From contig OZ244050.1 in NCBI GenBank assembly GCA_965215115.1, positions 5,022,001 through 5,086,000 of the forward strand: DNA of 64,000 nucleotides, written 5' to 3'. The notes under the pieces are model-generated. The model was not told where the DNA came from and made no database searches. It saw only the letters and a program-made list of their open reading frames with translations. The DNA comes from CALDTK01 sp965215115. GTDB lineage: Bacteria; Bacteroidota; Bacteroidia; Chitinophagales; Saprospiraceae. The position numbers were made by a program, and so were the translations under genes. Below are positions 1 through 7,684 of this stretch, in pieces (the first letter of the stretch is position 1; every line of letters starts with the position of its first letter).

Positions 1-456
1 ATGGACTTCACGCCGGTCACGTTCACGGACCGCAAGTACCCGCACGCGACCACGCAGGCGCACGAGTTGGCGCTACCGATCCTCTTCGAATCAGGCATCG
101 TGCACTACGCCGACGACGTCGATCAGTACCGAGCCCTGCCCGAGGAAGTCCAGCGCTACCTAGCGACCGTGCCGACGGTATGGGACGGAGTGCGCTACCT
201 CGGAGGTGAGCCGGGCAAGTGGCTGGCGCTGGAGCGGACCAAAGGCGACCAGCGGTACATCGCCGTCGTCAACGGTACGGCCGAGGAGATGACCGTGCCG
301 CTCGAGCTGCCCGCAAGCGATTCGCAACAGACACCTTGGGTTACCTTCCGTGACGCACCCGAGCTAGAGGTAGTCGTGGTCGATGAGGCCTTGCCCACGG
401 AAATCGTCCTTCGGCCGTACGGTGGCTATGTGGCCTTTCAATCCCTAGCGGACTAA
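1..456 (+). CDS. Glycoside hydrolase family 97 (SusB-like), C-terminal part only
   Basis: This is the last 151 residues of a protein whose start lies before the window. The segment MDFTPVTF near the beginning, then HELALPILFESGI and the PGKWLALERTKGDQRYIAVVNG stretch, match what I know of the end of GH97 alpha-glucosidases/alpha-galactosidases: the tail of the catalytic barrel followed by the C-terminal beta-sandwich. GH97 enzymes act in the periplasm on oligosaccharides and are characteristic of Bacteroidota polysaccharide use. The ATG at position 1 is internal, not a true start. Catalytic residues are outside the window, so the substrate cannot be judged. Family assignment is from memory of the conserved C-terminal motifs. 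Confidence 0.8.
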   Translation: MDFTPVTFTDRKYPHATTQAHELALPILFESGIVHYADDVDQYRALPEEVQRYLATVPTVWDGVRYLGGEPGKWLALERTKGDQRYIAVVNGTAEEMTVPLELPASDSQQTPWVTFRDAPELEVVVVDEALPTEIVLRPYGGYVAFQSLAD

Positions 457-527
457 GCAAACGAACACGGCTGCACACACCGCTCGTCGCGCGTCCCTAT
501 CGCGAGCGAAGCAGCGTCGGCGCCGTT

Positions 528-1256
528 CTACCCCCGCTCCGCGAAGTACGTCTGCGCTCTTGCGTAGTCCTCCGGGACGCCGATGTCAATGAAGTAGCCC
601 GTGAGCGGGACGCCTTGCAGGTGCAGTTTGTCCGTGTGCTGTTCGAAGAAGTCTTTTTCGATGGAGAAGCGGCCGCTGAGTCCGGCTTTCGCCAAAACGA
701 GAGGGCTCATGAGGTACACCCCGGCGTTGATGAACCCGACCGAGCCCGGGGTCTTCTCCGAGAAGCCCGTGATCCGGTCGTGGCTGTCCATCGCGACCAG
801 TCCGTAGCGCCCGGCGTCGTGAACGTCGTGGAGCGCGAGACTCACGTCGGCCTTTGCGGTGAGGTGGGTTTTGGCGAAAGCCCTCAGGTCACACTCGAAG
901 TAAGTGTCGCCGTTGACGACGAACGCGGCCTGGGTCGCCTCGGCCGGCGGGAGCTGATCGAAGGCATGCAGGATGGCGCCACCGGTCCCGAGCGGCTCGG
1001 TCTCGTGGCTGTAGACCAGGCTCATGCCCTCGTGGCTGTTGCCGAGCGTCTGCTCTACTTGGTGCCCGAGGTGACCGACGGCCAGCACGACGCGTTCGAT
1101 CTCATGCTCGGCGAGCCAGTCCAGCACGTAGGTCACGAAGGGTCGGTCCCCGACGGGCGCCATGGGCTTGGCGACATCCTTGACGACGGATCGGAGGCGG
1201 GTCCCGAGGCCCCCGGCGAGGACGACGGCGGTGGTCGGGAAGAAATCGGCGGGCAT
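528..1256 (-). CDS. hddC: D-glycero-alpha-D-manno-heptose-1-phosphate guanylyltransferase-like nucleotidyltransferase
   Basis: A 242-residue sugar-phosphate nucleotidyltransferase. Residues 11-21 carry the nucleotide-binding signature VVLAGGLGTRL, Lys30-Pro31 follow in AKPMAPV, and VNGDTYF holds the metal-binding Asp. It lies 6 bp downstream of gmhA on the same strand, and a GHMP kinase of the hddA type is 3.5 kb away, so activation of heptose 1-phosphate to an NDP-heptose for the cell-surface glycan is the likely role. The guanylyl rather than adenylyl choice is inferred from the hddA/gmhA partners. The gene carries two copies of the dispersed 15-bp hairpin repeat in opposite orientation (684-698 and 868-882), read as VLAKA and AFAKT in the protein. 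Confidence 0.85.
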   Translation of the reverse strand: MPADFFPTTAVVLAGGLGTRLRSVVKDVAKPMAPVGDRPFVTYVLDWLAEHEIERVVLAVGHLGHQVEQTLGNSHEGMSLVYSHETEPLGTGGAILHAFDQLPPAEATQAAFVVNGDTYFECDLRAFAKTHLTAKADVSLALHDVHDAGRYGLVAMDSHDRITGFSEKTPGSVGFINAGVYLMSPLVLAKAGLSGRFSIEKDFFEQHTDKLHLQGVPLTGYFIDIGVPEDYARAQTYFAERG

Positions 1257-1262
1257 AGTGGA

Positions 1263-1850
1263 CTATTTACGAGGAAACAGGGTGGCTTCCACGATTTCGC
1301 AAACGCAATGTCCGAGCAACATGTGCACTTCCTGGATGCGGGGCGTGTCGGCACTCGGGATATTGATGACCAGGTCGACGAGTGCGTCGAGGCCGGGCGT
1401 GGAGGCCCCCGTGAAGCAGACCGTCCGCGCGCCGAGCTCCCGCGCCACCGCGAAGGCCGTGAGGACGTTGGTGGACTTGCCGGAGGTCGTCAGGCCGATC
1501 AGGAGGTCGCCGGGGCGCAGTTGCGCGCGGGCGAGGCGCGCGAAGACCTGGTCGTAGCCGTAGTCGTTGCCGACGGCCGTGAGGTAGCTCGTGTTGACGT
1601 GCAGCGCCTCGGAGCGCAGGGGCGGGCGGTCGTAGTAGAAGCGGCCGGTGAGCTCGGCGCTGAGGTGTTGCGCGTCCGCGGCCGAGCCCCCGTTGCCGCA
1701 CCAGAGCACCGTGCCGTCGGCGCGCAGGGCCTCGACGCACCAGTCGGCGGTTTTGGCGACAGCCGCAAGAAGGTCCTCCTCGGAGAGTACGGCCTGCTTG
1801 AGGGCGATGGCGCTGGCCACGCGCTGGGCGATCAGGGTAGGGTTGTCCAC
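1263..1850 (-). CDS. gmhA: Sedoheptulose 7-phosphate isomerase (phosphoheptose isomerase)
   Basis: A 195-residue SIS-domain protein. It isomerises sedoheptulose 7-phosphate to D-glycero-D-manno-heptose 7-phosphate in the cytoplasm, the first step of heptose synthesis. Seen in the sequence: GNGGSAADAQHLSAEL (phosphosugar-binding loop plus the catalytic Glu helix), LTTSGKSTNV (second SIS loop), and the C-terminal VHMLLGHCVCE segment that supplies the second active-site residue. Length is normal for GmhA. It is the upstream member of a two-gene block with hddC. A variant hairpin repeat with a GACA loop (1750-1764) encodes VAKT near residue 33. Confidence 0.92.
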   Translation of the reverse strand: MDNPTLIAQRVASAIALKQAVLSEEDLLAAVAKTADWCVEALRADGTVLWCGNGGSAADAQHLSAELTGRFYYDRPPLRSEALHVNTSYLTAVGNDYGYDQVFARLARAQLRPGDLLIGLTTSGKSTNVLTAFAVARELGARTVCFTGASTPGLDALVDLVINIPSADTPRIQEVHMLLGHCVCEIVEATLFPRK

Positions 1851-2002
1851 GGCGCCAAGGTAGCCGCACGGACGCCGGCGGGGGAGCGGGGGCGGCGGGG
1901 CAACACATTGGCACTATTTAGGATACGTGACGCCGTCCCAGCGACCGCTTCGCCGCCTATGGCCACGGTCGCGGGGTGCACCCCCGAAAGGACCCGAGCG
2001 CT

Positions 2003-4666
2003 ATGGCGACTACGATACGAAAGCCCGAGCGTAGGTCCTGGGAATGGTTGGCGAGCGCCGGGCTCGCGATCGGCTACGGGACGGTGGTGTGCCTCCTGGT
2101 AGAAGTCTGGCTCGCGCTCACCGAGCGGTTCGACATCTATCGCCCGCTCGACCTCGAGGGGGCCGTCGTGTGGAGCGTCGCCGGGCTCGGGGTCCTGACT
2201 TACTACTTGCTCTGGAACCTCTTCGCCCAGGCGAGCGCAATTTCGCCGTCCGGCGGGAGCCGCGGGGAGTGGGCTGCGGTAGCGGGGTTTTGCGGCTTCT
2301 CGGTGGCGGTGTACGCGACGCTCCCGACCTTTCTCCCGCCCTGGGTCGGACTGGCGGTAGCGGGGGTGGTGACGCTGAGTGCCTGGGCGATGCAGCGCCT
2401 GCAGCTGATGGCGGTCTCGGCGGCGATCGCGCAGTTGGTGGTGGGATCGGTCGTCGTGGCGACGCTACTGCTCTGGACGCACGAGGAGGCCAACAGCGGT
2501 CTGCACACGCGCTACGCCCGGATGCTCGCCGAGCGCACGGACGTCTACGCCGAACGCGAGATCGGGGGCTTCGTGCGCGACTACGACATCACCGCCGCAC
2601 GCAAAAACCCGGGCTCGTACTGGGAGCAACGCTACCTGCGGTGCGCGTACCTGGCGTCGAACTACTTCTACGAGGCGATCCTCAACCCGCGCGCCGACAC
2701 GATCGACATCGAGCACAACCTGTCGGCCTTCACGACGACCTTCGCGATCGAGGGGGAGCAGGTCCCGACCTACCGCGTGCGGACGCCCTACGGCCACACG
2801 CTGATCTTCCGGCTCAACAAGACCTTCCGTTACAGCATCTACTCCGGGGCCGTGCCGTACAAGCGGCTCAGCAAACTCGACCGGTACCAGTACGCCGTGG
2901 TTGATCGCGGCGAACTCGCGCTCGCCAATGCCGGGACCTTCGACCTGGCCGTGCTCAAGGTGCCGCTCCCGGGCGTCGGGCAGACCGTCAAGATCGCCGC
3001 GGACCGCTTCGACGGGCGGATCTACCGCCACGATGCCGATACCTACGTCCTCATCGGGGAGCCCCTCTCGGAGTTCCTCGTGTGGAGCAGCAACCTCTCG
3101 CTGGTCCTCGCGCTCTTCATCGCGATCTCGATCTGCGGGGCGGCCGTCCGCCTGCTGTGGCGCTGGCGCGGGCTCGGAGTCAACTGGCGCTCGCTGTCGC
3201 TGCAGTACAAGATGCAGGGCATACTCCTCGGGACGACCCTCTCGCTGTTCGTCGTCGTGAGCGTGGCGACGTTCGTGTTCCTCCACCAGAACAACGCCCA
3301 GGTGGCCTTCGAGCGCCAGCTCAACCTCGCGCGCTCGGTGCGGACCGACCTGATCGACCTGCTCGAGAGCCGCGGCGAAGGCCTGGCCGACCTCACGCCC
3401 CCGCAGCTCCGGCGACTGTTCGAGCGCAACCTCGTCGACGTCGACGTGTACAGCGTCGAGGGGCAACTCCTCGGCAGTTCCATCGCCTCGGCCGCCAATA
3501 GCCCCGCCGTGCGCACCCTCGCGCCGCAGTTGCTACAAACCTACGAGTCCGACCCCTGGGCCGTGCACCTCGCCCCCGACGTACGCGGGGGCCGCCACTA
3601 CCTGCGGACCTTGTTCGGCCTCACGGCCCGCGGGAAGCTCTCGGGCATCGTCGCGCTCAACACCCCGCGCGCCAACTCCGGTACGGCCCAGGACATCCCC
3701 ATCATCATGGGCAAGCTGCTCAGCGTGTACCTCGTGCTCCTCCTCGTGAGTTGGGCCATCGGGTTGCTCCTGATCCGGATGCTGTTCGAGCCCATCCTCG
3801 CCCTCGCCAACCGGCTGCAGGACTACGACCTCGGCGCGGCGAGTGCGCCGCTGTCGTGGGAGGGCGACGACGCGATCGGGAAGCTCACGCAGGCCTACAA
3901 CGAGATGGTCGTCAAGGTGGAGCAGAGTACGCGGGCCCTGGTCGACAAGGAGCGCGAGGGCGCGTGGCAGGTCATGGCGCAGCAGATCGCCCACGAGATC
4001 AACAACGCGCTCACGCCGCTGCGCCTCAACACGGAGTACATCGTGCTGACGCTCAACCGGCAACCGGGTCCCGAGCTCGACGGTGCGCGGCGGATGAGTT
4101 CGGGGCTCATCGAGCGGATCGATCACCTCAGCAAGGTGGCCACGCAGTTCAAGTCCTTCGCCTCCCTCGACACGCCGCACCTGCACGATACCGCCATCGC
4201 GCCGCTGCTGCGGGATTTCGTACAATCACGGCAGGGTCAGGTTCAGTCGCGGCTCATCTTCGTCGACTTCCCCGGCACCGACGGCCTCCAGGCGGCCGTG
4301 GACCCGGTCCACCTCACGCAGGTGCTCCTCAACCTGGTGACCAACGCCGACCGCGCGATGAGCGAGGAGAAGGTAGGGCAGGTGACGCTTTCGCTAAAAC
4401 AAGCCGAAGATCGCCTGCTCATCGAGGTTAAGGACAATGGTCCCGGCATCCCCACGGAGTTGCAGGCGAAGCTCTTCGACCCGCGCTTCACGATCACGTC
4501 CTCGCAGACGGGTCTCGGGCTGGCGGTCTCGAAGCGGATCGTGGAGTTTTTCTCCGGGACGCTGAGCTACGAGACGAGTCCTTTCATCGGGACGACTTTC
4601 CGGATCGAGTTGCCCATCGTGACGCCGGCGGCGCGGCAGCCGAGGCGGGCGGGGGTGGAGGTGTAG
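2003..4666 (+). CDS. Membrane sensor histidine kinase, NtrY-like
   Basis: An 887-residue kinase. The ATG at 2003 (MATTIRK) is preferred over an in-frame GTG 27 bp upstream because a GAAAGGA Shine-Dalgarno-like stretch precedes it. Four hydrophobic segments fill the N-terminus, followed by a roughly 200-residue extracytoplasmic region, more membrane segments, a HAMP-like linker (LLIRMLFEPILALANRL), the phospho-acceptor box AHEINNALTPL with His664, the N-box LLNLVTNADRAM, and ATP-lid motifs DNGPGIP and GLGLAV. The HEINNALTPL form of the H-box is typical of NtrY-type kinases. No response regulator lies next to it. It sits alone on the plus strand between two minus-strand heptose gene blocks, so the signal and the target are unknown. 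Confidence 0.9.
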   Translation: MATTIRKPERRSWEWLASAGLAIGYGTVVCLLVEVWLALTERFDIYRPLDLEGAVVWSVAGLGVLTYYLLWNLFAQASAISPSGGSRGEWAAVAGFCGFSVAVYATLPTFLPPWVGLAVAGVVTLSAWAMQRLQLMAVSAAIAQLVVGSVVVATLLLWTHEEANSGLHTRYARMLAERTDVYAEREIGGFVRDYDITAARKNPGSYWEQRYLRCAYLASNYFYEAILNPRADTIDIEHNLSAFTTTFAIEGEQVPTYRVRTPYGHTLIFRLNKTFRYSIYSGAVPYKRLSKLDRYQYAVVDRGELALANAGTFDLAVLKVPLPGVGQTVKIAADRFDGRIYRHDADTYVLIGEPLSEFLVWSSNLSLVLALFIAISICGAAVRLLWRWRGLGVNWRSLSLQYKMQGILLGTTLSLFVVVSVATFVFLHQNNAQVAFERQLNLARSVRTDLIDLLESRGEGLADLTPPQLRRLFERNLVDVDVYSVEGQLLGSSIASAANSPAVRTLAPQLLQTYESDPWAVHLAPDVRGGRHYLRTLFGLTARGKLSGIVALNTPRANSGTAQDIPIIMGKLLSVYLVLLLVSWAIGLLLIRMLFEPILALANRLQDYDLGAASAPLSWEGDDAIGKLTQAYNEMVVKVEQSTRALVDKEREGAWQVMAQQIAHEINNALTPLRLNTEYIVLTLNRQPGPELDGARRMSSGLIERIDHLSKVATQFKSFASLDTPHLHDTAIAPLLRDFVQSRQGQVQSRLIFVDFPGTDGLQAAVDPVHLTQVLLNLVTNADRAMSEEKVGQVTLSLKQAEDRLLIEVKDNGPGIPTELQAKLFDPRFTITSSQTGLGLAVSKRIVEFFSGTLSYETSPFIGTTFRIELPIVTPAARQPRRAGVEV

Positions 4667-4797
4667 GTAGGGGCCGTGGGCGGGCGTGGCGGGCTGTGTC
4701 GCGGGACGGGTGTGCCATGCCTATCCACCACTACTCTTCACTCCTCCGCCACACCGCCCGCCCCTCCTCTCACCACAGACTCCGCCACCACCTCGCC

Positions 4798-5826
4798 TTA
4801 CGCCGTCCAGCTTACCATGCCCTCGCCTACGAAGATGAAGGGCCGCACCTCCCCGCCAAAGGCGCAGAGCCGCTCGGCCACGCGGTGGCGCGTGGACCCC
4901 GGGCAGTAGAATGTCATGAACCCGCCCCCGCCGGCGCCGCTGATCTTGCCGCCCGTGGCGCCGGCGGCCAGGGCGGCGTCGTAGAGCTCGTCGATGACGG
5001 GGTTGCTGATGCCTGTCGCCATGCGCTTCTTGTTTTGCCACCCGAAGTCGAGGAGTGCCCCGATCTCGGCCAGGCGTCCCGTCAGCAGGGCCTCCTTCAT
5101 GCGGATGGCCTGCTGCTTGAGGGCGTGCGCGGCCTCGACGCTCGCATTGGTGGGGCCTGTTTTTGCGAAAGCCGCCGTCTGCCGGTCGATAATCTTGGCG
5201 GACAGCCGGCTCGTGCCCGTGTAGTAGAGCAGGAGGTTGTGCTCGAGCTCCTTCTGGGTGCTGCGCTTGACGCGTAGCGGATTGACGATCACCTTTTCGT
5301 CGGCGTAGAACTCCATGTAGTTAAAGCCCCCGAACGTGGCCGCGTACTGGTCTTGGCGCCCGCCCGACATCCCGAGGTCGACGCGCTCGATCTCGTAGGC
5401 GAGCCTGGCGACGTCGTACTCGCCGAGCGGGAGCTTGAGCCACTCCGCGAAGGCCCCGAGCACCGTGACCGTGACCGTCGAGGAGGTGCCCATCCCGGAG
5501 CCCTTCGGCGCGTCCACCTCCGTGATGAGCGTGAAGCCCTGCGGCCGGAGGCCGTAGTCGCGCACGAGGCGGTTGTAGACGCCCTTGAGCAGGTCCAGTT
5601 TGCCGTCGATGGGCAGTTGGTCGCTGGCGTCGAGTTCGACCGTCTCGTTGAGGTCGCGGCTGTCGAGCAGGATTCTGCCGTCGCTACGCGGCTCGATGCT
5701 GGCCGTGGCGAAGAGGCTCACGGTGGCGTTGAGGATGGCGCCGCCGTGGACGTCGGCGTAGGGGCTCACGTCGGTGCCGCCGCCGGCGAGGCCGATGCGT
5801 AAGGGGGATTTGGCGCGGTAGATCAA
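4798..5826 (-). CDS. hddA: D-glycero-alpha-D-manno-heptose-7-phosphate kinase (GHMP family)
   Basis: A 342-residue GHMP kinase. The N-terminus (RAKSPLRIGLAGGGTDVSPY) and the central ATP loop PKGSGMGTSSTVTVT match HddA-type kinases, which phosphorylate C1 of heptose 7-phosphate on the way to GDP-heptose. The C-terminal glycine-rich loop ISGAGGGGFMTFYC is the third GHMP motif. It follows a glycosyltransferase gene by 31 bp on the same strand and complements gmhA and hddC upstream, completing isomerase, kinase and nucleotidyltransferase. The dedicated phosphatase (gmhB) is not in the window. A degenerate hairpin repeat (5159-5173) encodes AFAKT. Confidence 0.87.
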   Translation of the reverse strand: MIYRAKSPLRIGLAGGGTDVSPYADVHGGAILNATVSLFATASIEPRSDGRILLDSRDLNETVELDASDQLPIDGKLDLLKGVYNRLVRDYGLRPQGFTLITEVDAPKGSGMGTSSTVTVTVLGAFAEWLKLPLGEYDVARLAYEIERVDLGMSGGRQDQYAATFGGFNYMEFYADEKVIVNPLRVKRSTQKELEHNLLLYYTGTSRLSAKIIDRQTAAFAKTGPTNASVEAAHALKQQAIRMKEALLTGRLAEIGALLDFGWQNKKRMATGISNPVIDELYDAALAAGATGGKISGAGGGGFMTFYCPGSTRHRVAERLCAFGGEVRPFIFVGEGMVSWTA

Positions 5827-5857
5827 GGTTCTGTTCTCAGTTCTTAGTTTTCAATTC

Positions 5858-7033
5858 TCAGTTGTCAGTATTCGTTCGAGAGCCGATGCCGTCGTCGACG
5901 AGCCGCACGAGGGCTTCGACGAGCGCGGGCCAGGCGTATTGCCGCGCCAGCTCTCGCACGTTTTGCCGAAAGGCGTCTCGCGCTACGTCTGACAAGATCA
6001 AAAATCGTCTGATCGCCTCCGCGATCGCCGAGGGCTTTACGTCAACCACGTACCCGGCCTCGCCGTCGGGCACGATCTCGGGCAGGCCCCCCACCCGCGT
6101 CACCACCATCGGGACGCCAAAGTGGTAGGCCATCTGCGAGATGCCCGACTGCGTGGCCGTCTTGTAAGGCTGCACGACGAGTTCCGCCGCGCTGAAGTAG
6201 TAGCGCACGTCCTCGTTGGCGATGAAGTCGGTGCGCAGCACGAGGAGCTCAGCGATGCCGAGACGCGCGATCTGCGCCTCGTACGCCTCGCGGTTGCCGT
6301 AGTACTCCCCGGCGATGATGAGGCGCGTATCGCGGAGGAGTTCGGGGGCGGTGTCCCGCAAAACCGCCACGGCGTCGAGCAGCAGGTCCAGCCCTTTGTA
6401 GTCGCGGATGAAGCCGAAGAACAGCAGGTAGCGCAGGGCGGGATCGAGCCCGAGGTGAGCGGTGGCCTCAACGCGTGGCGCGGGCTCGCCGAAGTTGTCG
6501 TACACCGGGTGCGGGTGGTAGACGACCCGTTGGTGCGCCTTCGCAAAACCCGCCATATCCGCCTCGACGCTGCGGCTCATGACGATGAAGTCGTCCACGG
6601 CGCCCGCGAAGTAACGCGCGAACGGTCGGTCGCCGAGGCGCCGCTCGTGGGGGATGATGTTGTCGACGATCGAGACGACGTGGGCTCCGCCGCGGCGCGC
6701 GATCCGCAGGGCCGTGCCGAGCGCCGGCCCCATGAAGGGCAGCCAGAACTTGCAGATGACCAAGTCCGGCCCGAGCGACTCGATGTAGCGACCGGTGGCG
6801 AGGTAGCTGAGGGGATTGACGCTGTTGAGGAGGCGCCTTACGGCAAAACCCGTTGGCGCCGCCCGCTCGTCGGTCTGGGACTCACCCGGGAACAGGAAAC
6901 CCGGGTACTGCAACGTGAACGTGACGACCTCCACCTCGTGCCCGGCCTCGACGAGGACTTCGGCGAGTCGCTCGTTGAAAGCCGCCAGACCCCCGCGGTA
7001 AGGGTGGGCCGTGCCGAGGATGACGATACGCAT
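5858..7033 (-). CDS. GT-B glycosyltransferase, GT4-like
   Basis: A 391-residue retaining-type glycosyltransferase. The N-terminus MRIVILGTAHPYRGGLAAFNERLAEVL is the usual Rossmann start with the GG acceptor loop. The C-terminal half has the donor-site pattern ISQMAYHFGVPMVVTRVGGLPEIV with the conserved Glu. It is probably the upstream gene of a two-gene unit with hddA, which suggests transfer of heptose or another sugar to a surface glycan, but donor and acceptor cannot be read from sequence. It contains two good hairpin repeats, 5960-5974 and 6835-6849, and a weaker one at 6535-6549. The last codons run into a short AT-rich stretch where TTCTCAGTT occurs twice (5834, 5855). Confidence 0.85.
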   Translation of the reverse strand: MRIVILGTAHPYRGGLAAFNERLAEVLVEAGHEVEVVTFTLQYPGFLFPGESQTDERAAPTGFAVRRLLNSVNPLSYLATGRYIESLGPDLVICKFWLPFMGPALGTALRIARRGGAHVVSIVDNIIPHERRLGDRPFARYFAGAVDDFIVMSRSVEADMAGFAKAHQRVVYHPHPVYDNFGEPAPRVEATAHLGLDPALRYLLFFGFIRDYKGLDLLLDAVAVLRDTAPELLRDTRLIIAGEYYGNREAYEAQIARLGIAELLVLRTDFIANEDVRYYFSAAELVVQPYKTATQSGISQMAYHFGVPMVVTRVGGLPEIVPDGEAGYVVDVKPSAIAEAIRRFLILSDVARDAFRQNVRELARQYAWPALVEALVRLVDDGIGSRTNTDN

Positions 7034-7091
7034 ACGGGCGCGAAGAAACGAAAGGGGTCTAGGGGTCGTCTACCTCGACTTCTAGACCGCA

Positions 7092-7511
7092 TTAGCGCCC
7101 CCTCGCGAGCAAATCGCGGATCTCGGTCAGCAAGGTCTCTTCCTTGGTCGGGGCCGGCGGCACCTCCGGGGGCGCGGCCTCCTTCTTGCGCAGGAAGTCG
7201 TTGTAGGCCTTGATGACCACGAACAGGACGAAGGCGATGATGAGGAAGTCGATGACTTTCTGGACGAAGAAGCCCCAGTTGATCGTGACGGGGGCTACGT
7301 AAACATCAGTGCCCTCGACGCCGACGCCGTCCTGGAGCGTGAGCGCGAGGTCGCTAAAGTCCACCCCGCCGAGGGCGAGCCCGATGGGCGGCATGAGGAC
7401 CCCGTCGGTAAAGGCCGTGACGACAGCCCCGAAGGCCGCCGCGAGAATCACACCGACGGCCAGCTCGAGGACGTTGCCTTTGGAAATAAACTCCTTAAAT
7501 TCTTTGAACAT
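7092..7511 (-). CDS. mscL: Large-conductance mechanosensitive channel
   Basis: A 139-residue inner-membrane channel that opens under membrane tension and releases solutes during osmotic downshock. The N-terminal amphipathic helix (MFKEFKEFISKGN) and first pore helix VLELAVGVILAAAFGAVVTAF are classic MscL, followed by MPPIGLALGGVDFS, a short periplasmic loop, the second helix (VIDFLIIAFVLFVVIKAYN) and a charged cytoplasmic C-terminal helix. Length is normal. Upstream (7521-7535) lies a variant of the dispersed hairpin repeat (GTTTTAGCGAAAGCG) about 10 bp before the start codon on the opposite strand. Confidence 0.95.
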   Translation of the reverse strand: MFKEFKEFISKGNVLELAVGVILAAAFGAVVTAFTDGVLMPPIGLALGGVDFSDLALTLQDGVGVEGTDVYVAPVTINWGFFVQKVIDFLIIAFVLFVVIKAYNDFLRKKEAAPPEVPPAPTKEETLLTEIRDLLARGR

Positions 7512-7684
7512 CTCAACACTGTTTTAGCGAAAGCGGAGTGCTTTCGAGCGTGAGATTACGGTGTGACGATTAATCTGCAAATGGGTGTAAACAAAAACAT
7601 CTGCGCCCTCGAACACAGTCGGTCGAGAACGCAGATGTGCGATGGCCGCGCGGTATCGCCGGCTGGGAAGTATTCGGGCCACAG

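Noticed and set aside
615..2102. A 495-codon plus-strand open frame across hddC and gmhA
   Set aside because: It is antisense to two clearly conserved genes. Long antisense frames are expected in GC-rich DNA.
5834..5863. Direct repeat TTCTCAGTT in an AT-rich patch between glycosyltransferase and hddA
   Set aside because: Only two 9-bp copies and no associated structure. Not enough to call a regulatory site.
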